Source of the DNA: Sphingomonas vulcanisoli
GTDB taxonomy: Bacteria; Pseudomonadota; Alphaproteobacteria; Sphingomonadales; Sphingomonadaceae
Direction of reading: 5' to 3'
NCBI RefSeq assembly: GCF_011761305.1
Contig: NZ_JAAOZC010000004.1
Span: 124,001-188,000 of the forward strand
Length of the DNA stretch: 64,000 bases
The notes under the pieces were generated by a model. It saw only the letters and a list, made by a program, of their open reading frames with translations. It had not been told where the DNA came from and did not search any database. Position numbers and translations under genes: made by a program. Below are positions 60,420 to 64,000 of this stretch, in pieces. Within the stretch, counting starts at the first letter, position 1. Each line of letters opens with the position of its first letter.

Positions 60420-61844
60420 ATGGCAAGTCTGGTCGATACTCCAGTTCCCGGCGACAATTCACCCGCGCTCACCGTCTCCGAACTTTCCGGCGCGCTCAAG
60501 CGATCGGTGGAGGATGCTTTCTCCCATGTCCGCGTCCGCGGTGAGATTTCGGGTTATAAGCGCGTGGCCTCGGGCCATTCCTACCTAACGCTCAAGGACG
60601 ATCGCGCCTGCATCGATGGCGTGATCTGGAAGGGAACACCGGTCAATTTCCGGCCCGAGGATGGTGCCGAGGTGATCGCCACCGGGCGGCTGACCACCTA
60701 TCCCGGCCGTTCGCGCTATCAGATCGTGATCGAGCAGCTTGAGCTGGCCGGCCAGGGCGCGCTGATGGCGTTGCTCGATCAGCGCCGCCGGGCGCTGGCG
60801 GCGGAGGGGCTGTTCGCGGCCGAGCGCAAGCGCGCCCTGCCCTTCCTGCCGCGCACGATCGGGGTGGTCACCTCGCCCACCGGCGCGGTGATCCGCGACA
60901 TCCTCCACCGCCTCGCCGATCGCTGCCCCAGCCACGTCATTCTCTGGCCGGTGGCGGTGCAGGGGGAGGGCGCGGCGGCGCAGGTGGCGGCGGCGGTGCG
61001 CGGCTTCGCGCTGCTGCCGGAGCCGCCCGAGCTGATCATCGTCGCGCGCGGCGGCGGCTCGATCGAGGATCTGTGGGCCTTCAACGAGGAGGCGGTGGTC
61101 CGCGCCGTCGCCGAATCGCCGATCCCGATCATCTCGGCGGTCGGGCATGAGACCGACACGACGCTTTGCGATTATGCCGCCGACGTCCGCGCGCCGACGC
61201 CGACCGCCGCCGCCGAGATGGCGGTGCCGGTGCTCGCCGATCTCGCGGCGGGAGTGCAGGAATTGTGGCTGCGCGCGGGCCGCTGCGCGCGCCGCTATCG
61301 CGATCATGGCGCCGAACGGCTGGGCAATGTCGCGCGCCGCCTGCCGCCGCCCGATCGCTTGCTCGCGCCCCAGCGCCAGCGGCTCGACGACGCGGGCGAT
61401 CGCCTGCCGCGCGCGCTCGGCCGCCACCTTGCCGAAGCGCGGAGCGAACTGGCGCAGACCTCGGGCGCGCTCCGCCCCGCCTTGCTGACTGCGCGCGTGT
61501 CGCGCGGCAGGGAACGGCTCGGCGCGCTGCGGCTCAGGCCGCAATTGATCCAGCACCGCCTGACCGATGCCAGCGAGCGCCTCGCCCGGTTGTGGCGCGT
61601 CGCCGAGCAGCTCCATCCCGATAAGCCGCTGGCGCGCGGCTATGCGCGGGTCGAGGCGCGCGACGGCCATACTGTCGCCAGCGCGGCGCAGGCCAAGGCG
61701 GCAAACGCCGTGACGCTGGTTTTCGCCGATGGGCGGGTGGCCGCGCGGGTTGAGGATGGCGCGCCGCCTTCCTATGATCGGCCCCAAGCCTCCAAACCAA
61801 CGCGCGCAAAACCCGCGCCAATCGAGCAGCCCAAGCTGCTGTAA
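60420..61844 (+). CDS. xseA: Exodeoxyribonuclease VII large subunit
   Basis: The 474-residue nuclease subunit has an N-terminal OB-fold (FSHVRVRGEISGYKRVASGHSYLTLKDDRACIDGVIWKG, about 34-72), the catalytic domain TIGVVTSPTGAVIRDILHRLADRCP and ARGGGSIEDLWAFNEEAVVRAVAESPIPIISAVGHETDTTLCDYAADVRAPTPTAAAE (about 208-264), and coiled-coil C-terminus. It degrades single-stranded DNA with XseB (not seen here). GGAG at 60411-60414 belongs to the repeat upstream. Confidence 0.96.
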   Translation: MASLVDTPVPGDNSPALTVSELSGALKRSVEDAFSHVRVRGEISGYKRVASGHSYLTLKDDRACIDGVIWKGTPVNFRPEDGAEVIATGRLTTYPGRSRYQIVIEQLELAGQGALMALLDQRRRALAAEGLFAAERKRALPFLPRTIGVVTSPTGAVIRDILHRLADRCPSHVILWPVAVQGEGAAAQVAAAVRGFALLPEPPELIIVARGGGSIEDLWAFNEEAVVRAVAESPIPIISAVGHETDTTLCDYAADVRAPTPTAAAEMAVPVLADLAAGVQELWLRAGRCARRYRDHGAERLGNVARRLPPPDRLLAPQRQRLDDAGDRLPRALGRHLAEARSELAQTSGALRPALLTARVSRGRERLGALRLRPQLIQHRLTDASERLARLWRVAEQLHPDKPLARGYARVEARDGHTVASAAQAKAANAVTLVFADGRVAARVEDGAPPSYDRPQASKPTRAKPAPIEQPKLL

Positions 61845-61855
61845 GGACAAGACCG

Positions 61856-62053
61856 ATGCTGATGGCCCAAGGCCGCCCCGCCCGGCTCCACTATATGGCG
61901 AACACCTTCCGCGTGCTGGCGCCGGGCGATCATGTCGTCTGCGCGGCGAGCGGCGAGCGGATCGCGATTGACGACCTCCGCTATTGGAGCGTTCGCCGCC
62001 AGGAACCCTACGCCACCGCCGACGCCGCCACCGCTGCCGAGCGGGTGGGTTGA
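61856..62053 (+). CDS. DUF2093 family protein
   Basis: The 65-residue cytoplasmic protein matches the short alphaproteobacterial DUF2093 family: PARLHYMANTFRVLAPGDHVVCAASGERIAIDDLRYWSVRRQEPYA (about 8-53), with the conserved L-RYWSV-QE-Y end. It lies 11 bases after xseA, the usual neighbourhood. Function unknown. Confidence 0.9.
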   Translation: MLMAQGRPARLHYMANTFRVLAPGDHVVCAASGERIAIDDLRYWSVRRQEPYATADAATAAERVG

Positions 62054-62065
62054 ACATTGTTATCA

Positions 62066-62202
62066 ACCCCTCCCCTTCAGGGGAGGGGCTAGGGGTGGGG
62101 TGCGCCGACGGGGGCTCGATGCCCCCGGCGGCGCTTTTGCAGCGGGCGTCGACGCTCGCTTCGCTCGCCCCCACCCCAACCCCTCCCCTGAAGGGGAGGG
62201 GC
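62066..62202. repeat. CCCCTCCCCTTCAGGGGAGGGG-type repeat, left border of the M23 gene
   Basis: Same subfamily as 28189: two CCCCTCCCC/GGGGAGGGG hairpins enclose GGGGTGGGG / CCCCACCCC pairs and a variable centre (GCCCCCGGCGGCGC...). The second half is in frame with the M23 lipoprotein and ends exactly before its hydrophobic signal segment. Confidence 0.85.
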
Positions 62203-63099
62203 TTGAGTGCTGCGACAGCCCTCCTCCTCCTCGCCGCCTGCGCCGAACGCCAGACCGCGCCCGGCCCGCACACCCTGCCGCCGCCGCCCGGCCAACCCAT
62301 CGCCCCGCCACCCCCGCAGATCGTCAGCCCCACGCTGTTCCAGCTCAAAGGCGAGGTCACCCAGGGCACCCTGCTCTACGGCACCGCGCCCAAAGACACC
62401 GCCCTCCTGCTCCTCGACGGCAAGCCGCTCCGCTTTGCCGCCGACGGCCGCTTCGTCATCGGCCTCAACCGCGATGCCCCGCCCACCGCGCTGCTCGAAG
62501 CGCGCCTCGCCGACGGTCGCCTGCTCCGCCTGCCGCTCACCGTCACGCCCCGCCAGTGGGACATCAGCAACCTGCCCACGCTGCAGCGCGGCGGCACGGC
62601 GACACCCGCGCAGAAGCGCATCCGCGACGCCGAGATCGCGCAGATCGCCGCCGCCAAGGCGGTCAACGCGGAGAGCGATGGCTGGCGCGGGCCATGGGCG
62701 TGGCCGGCGGTGGGGCGGATCAGCACGCTGTTCGGATCGCAGCGCACCTATGCCAATGGCGTTTCGGGCGCGCCGCACGGCGGCATCGATATCGCCCGTC
62801 CCACCGGCTGGCCCGCGCTCGCGCCCGCCGATGGTGTCGTGGTGCTCGTCACCGATCATCCCTTCACGCTGGAGGGCAATATGGTGATGATCGATCATGG
62901 CATGGGGCTGGTCTCGGCGATCATGCACTTGTCCGCGATCGAGGTGGTGAGCGGCCAGCGCGTCACGCGCGGTGAGGAGATCGGCAAGGTCGGCATGACC
63001 GGCAGCGCCACCGGCCCGCACCTGCATTGGGGCGTAACGTGGAATGCAAGCGCACGGTTGGACCCGCTGCTGATCGTCGGGCCGATGCCGAAGCCCTAA
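62119..63099 (+). CDS. M23-family metallopeptidase lipoprotein
   Basis: The protein has a lipobox LLLLAAC and a Pro-rich spacer, then an M23 (LytM) domain: HGGIDIARPTGWP (first His-Asp ligands), MVMIDHGMGLVSAIMHLS, and GPHLHWGVTW (HxH) near the C-terminus. It should cut or regulate cutting of peptidoglycan cross-links in the periplasm. Start is uncertain: a TTG at 62203 gives a signal with no positive charge, whereas ATG 62119 or other starts inside the repeat add PPLKGRG, which supplies the charged n-region. I use 62119. A repeat follows the stop. Confidence 0.8.
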   Translation: MPPAALLQRASTLASLAPTPTPPLKGRGLSAATALLLLAACAERQTAPGPHTLPPPPGQPIAPPPPQIVSPTLFQLKGEVTQGTLLYGTAPKDTALLLLDGKPLRFAADGRFVIGLNRDAPPTALLEARLADGRLLRLPLTVTPRQWDISNLPTLQRGGTATPAQKRIRDAEIAQIAAAKAVNAESDGWRGPWAWPAVGRISTLFGSQRTYANGVSGAPHGGIDIARPTGWPALAPADGVVVLVTDHPFTLEGNMVMIDHGMGLVSAIMHLSAIEVVSGQRVTRGEEIGKVGMTGSATGPHLHWGVTWNASARLDPLLIVGPMPKP

Positions 63100-63223
63100 A
63101 TCCTCCCCTGCAAGGGGAGGTGGCAGCCCGCAGGGCTGACGGAGGGGTGTCACCCTCTCGACAGCGGGACACCCCTCCACCATTCGCTGCGCGAACGGTC
63201 CCCCTCCCCTTGCAGGGGAGGAT
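63100..63223. repeat. GGGGAGG-type repeat, right border of the M23 gene
   Basis: ATCCTCCCC TGCAA GGGGAGG immediately follows the M23 stop codon; GCAGCCCGCAGGGCTG, GGAGGGGTGTC / ACACCCCTCC and CCCTCCCC TTGCA GGGGAGGAT follow. Same subfamily as 3821 and 50072. It separates the convergent M23 and XRE genes. Confidence 0.85.
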
Positions 63224-63250
63224 CGATGGGCAAACGGTCAGTCGAACTAT

Positions 63251-63814
63251 CTACAGCCCCCGCACCAATTGCTTCGCCACCGCGATCCACGGCGCATCGG
63301 CGATCACCACCTGCCGGCTGCCCGCGCCGGGCGGCAGCAACAGCAGCCGATCGCCCTCCCGCCCGATCATCCGCCCGAAGGCGAAGCGGCCCGCCGGGCG
63401 CGGCGCCAGCACATCGCGGTTGAGCGCGGTGGCGAAGGCCTCGGGCGCCAGCCGCTCGCACCACAAAATATCCCCCGCGCGATAATCGCCGATGCTCTCG
63501 CTGATCCGCACCGCGACATGCGCGGGCAGCACCACCGGCGGCACGACGCGCTGCTGATGCTTCGGGGCATGCGCACCCTGATGGCCGACTTCGGCGGCGA
63601 GCGGCAGATCAGCCTGTTCGGGCAGCCGCACCAGATCGCCGGCCGCAACGCCCAGCGCAGCGGCGATGCGGTTGAGCCAGCCGACCGATACGGTGCGCGT
63701 GCCCGTCTCCAATCGGCCGATCGTTTGCGCGGTAGTCGGCGGCACGCACGCATCGGCGACCTGCTGCAGGGTCATGCGCTTGGCGCGGCGCACCTCGCGG
63801 ATGTTGGTTATCAT
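63251..63814 (-). CDS. XRE-family transcriptional regulator
   Basis: The 187-residue protein has an N-terminal helix-turn-helix (NIREVRRAKRMTLQQVADACVPPTTAQTIGRLETGTRTVSVGWLNRIAAALGV, about 4-56) and a C-terminal beta-rich domain (about 85-180) with RISESIGDYRAGDILWCERL, which resembles the LexA/CI-type S24-like C-terminal fold but shows no clear catalytic Ser-Lys. Start 63814 is chosen for GAGGGA upstream. A palindrome just upstream suggests autoregulation. It may also control the divergent gene. Confidence 0.82.
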   Translation of the reverse strand: MITNIREVRRAKRMTLQQVADACVPPTTAQTIGRLETGTRTVSVGWLNRIAAALGVAAGDLVRLPEQADLPLAAEVGHQGAHAPKHQQRVVPPVVLPAHVAVRISESIGDYRAGDILWCERLAPEAFATALNRDVLAPRPAGRFAFGRMIGREGDRLLLLPPGAGSRQVVIADAPWIAVAKQLVRGL

Positions 63815-63827
63815 CAAATCCCTCAAT

Positions 63828-63844
63828 ATAACCGTGTGGGTTAT
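63828..63844. promoter_or_regulatory. Operator-like palindrome ATAACC-GTGTG-GGTTAT
   Basis: A 6+5+6 inverted repeat lies 14 bases upstream of the XRE regulator start and within the divergent region shared with the gene at 63915. Its size and place fit an XRE dimer binding site for autorepression. Confidence 0.6.
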
Positions 63845-63914
63845 TTATCGCTGTCCCACAGCGCGTTTGACGTGGCAAGCCCAAAATCGAGTCGGGCAAT
63901 CGGGAGACGAACGG

Positions 63915-64000
63915 GTGGAAGCGGACAAGCAGGCGAACGGCGGCAATAGGCGGCGCATTCTGGTGGAGCGCGCATTACCCGATCCGGTCGGCGTGGCGAG
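63915..64000 (+). CDS. N-terminal fragment of a gene running off the window
   Basis: From GTG at 63915, preceded by GGGAGA, the frame stays open to the window end (about 28 residues: EADKQANGGNRRRILVERALPDPVG...). The basic start followed by a hydrophobic/strand-like ILVERAL pattern gives no family. It is divergent from the XRE regulator. Too short to identify; it may be chance. Confidence 0.35.
   Translation, partial: MEADKQANGGNRRRILVERALPDPVGVA

Overview
The window is a chromosomal segment of a high-GC alphaproteobacterium, most likely a Sphingomonas-type member of the Sphingomonadaceae. This is inferred from gene content: a pyruvate dehydrogenase E1 beta subunit with a fused N-terminal lipoyl domain next to ftsB and pdhA, an ATP12 F1-assembly chaperone, HisZ, a DUF2093 protein directly behind xseA, a GCG_CRPN-type secreted protein, an EHH-type (B3-E) metallo-beta-lactamase, and dense families of palindromic intergenic repeats. 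No rRNA, CRISPR array, prophage or insertion sequence is visible. There are three tRNA genes (Ile2-CAU, Thr-UGU, Gln-UUG).

Layout. 1-3.8 kb: hisZ converges on rnr (RNase R), which carries an in-frame palindromic repeat insertion. 3.8-8 kb: a three-gene operon for a ClC anion channel, a membrane-anchored PDZ protein whose HtrA-like catalytic triad is gone, and a KirBac-type K+ channel; the operon is exactly bracketed by two copies of a ~120 bp repeat. 8-11.3 kb: type II secretion minor pseudopilins split into divergent gspH-gspI and gspJ-gspK pairs, with a class A beta-lactamase-like hydrolase translationally coupled to gspI. 11.3-16 kb: tRNA-Ile2 overlapping the end of a degenerate histidine-kinase-like gene, an Lrp regulator, a secreted TPR protein, yaaA and a GCG-motif protein. 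16-25 kb: gyrA behind a 34 bp Z-DNA-prone tract, DUF952, DUF488, a slipin, trmFO, an M28 peptidase, an EF-hand protein and a squalene/phytoene-synthase-like protein. 25-28 kb: pdhB, pdhA, ftsB.

28-34 kb: an UlaG/NAPE-PLD-like hydrolase divergent from a lipoprotein-MAPEG pair, then crcB-rluC-HAD-ATP12 with overlapping start and stop codons, a membrane protein and gmk. 34-41 kb: a PaoABC-type molybdenum hydroxylase operon and an alr-dadA D-alanine operon. 41-45 kb: two small unknown genes apparently controlled by a TetR protein with three matching operator boxes, tRNA-Thr, and an atypically AT-rich acyltransferase. 45-50 kb: rarA-mmcQ-DUF429 (the last frameshifted), padR-DUF2218 and an HI0933 flavoprotein. 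50-54 kb: B3-E metallo-beta-lactamase bracketed by repeats, marR divergent from ilvE, an SGNH esterase and tRNA-Gln. 54-64 kb: an EI24 protein, ugd-glk, proC with a helix-hairpin-helix protein, purD divergent from xseA, DUF2093, a repeat-bracketed M23 lipoprotein, and an XRE regulator divergent from a gene that runs off the end.

Three threads recur. First, palindromic repeats with CCTCCCC/GGGGAGG-type arms sit at many gene borders, sometimes bracket single transcription units, and in several places have become coding sequence or a ribosome binding site. Second, many genes are joined by ATGA or GTGA start/stop overlaps, so co-translation is common. Third, several enzymes have lost or changed key catalytic residues: the PDZ pseudoprotease, the class A beta-lactamase homologue, the kinase-like protein and the B3-E lactamase. 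The anion-channel / pseudoprotease / K+-channel operon is the best candidate for an undescribed functional module.
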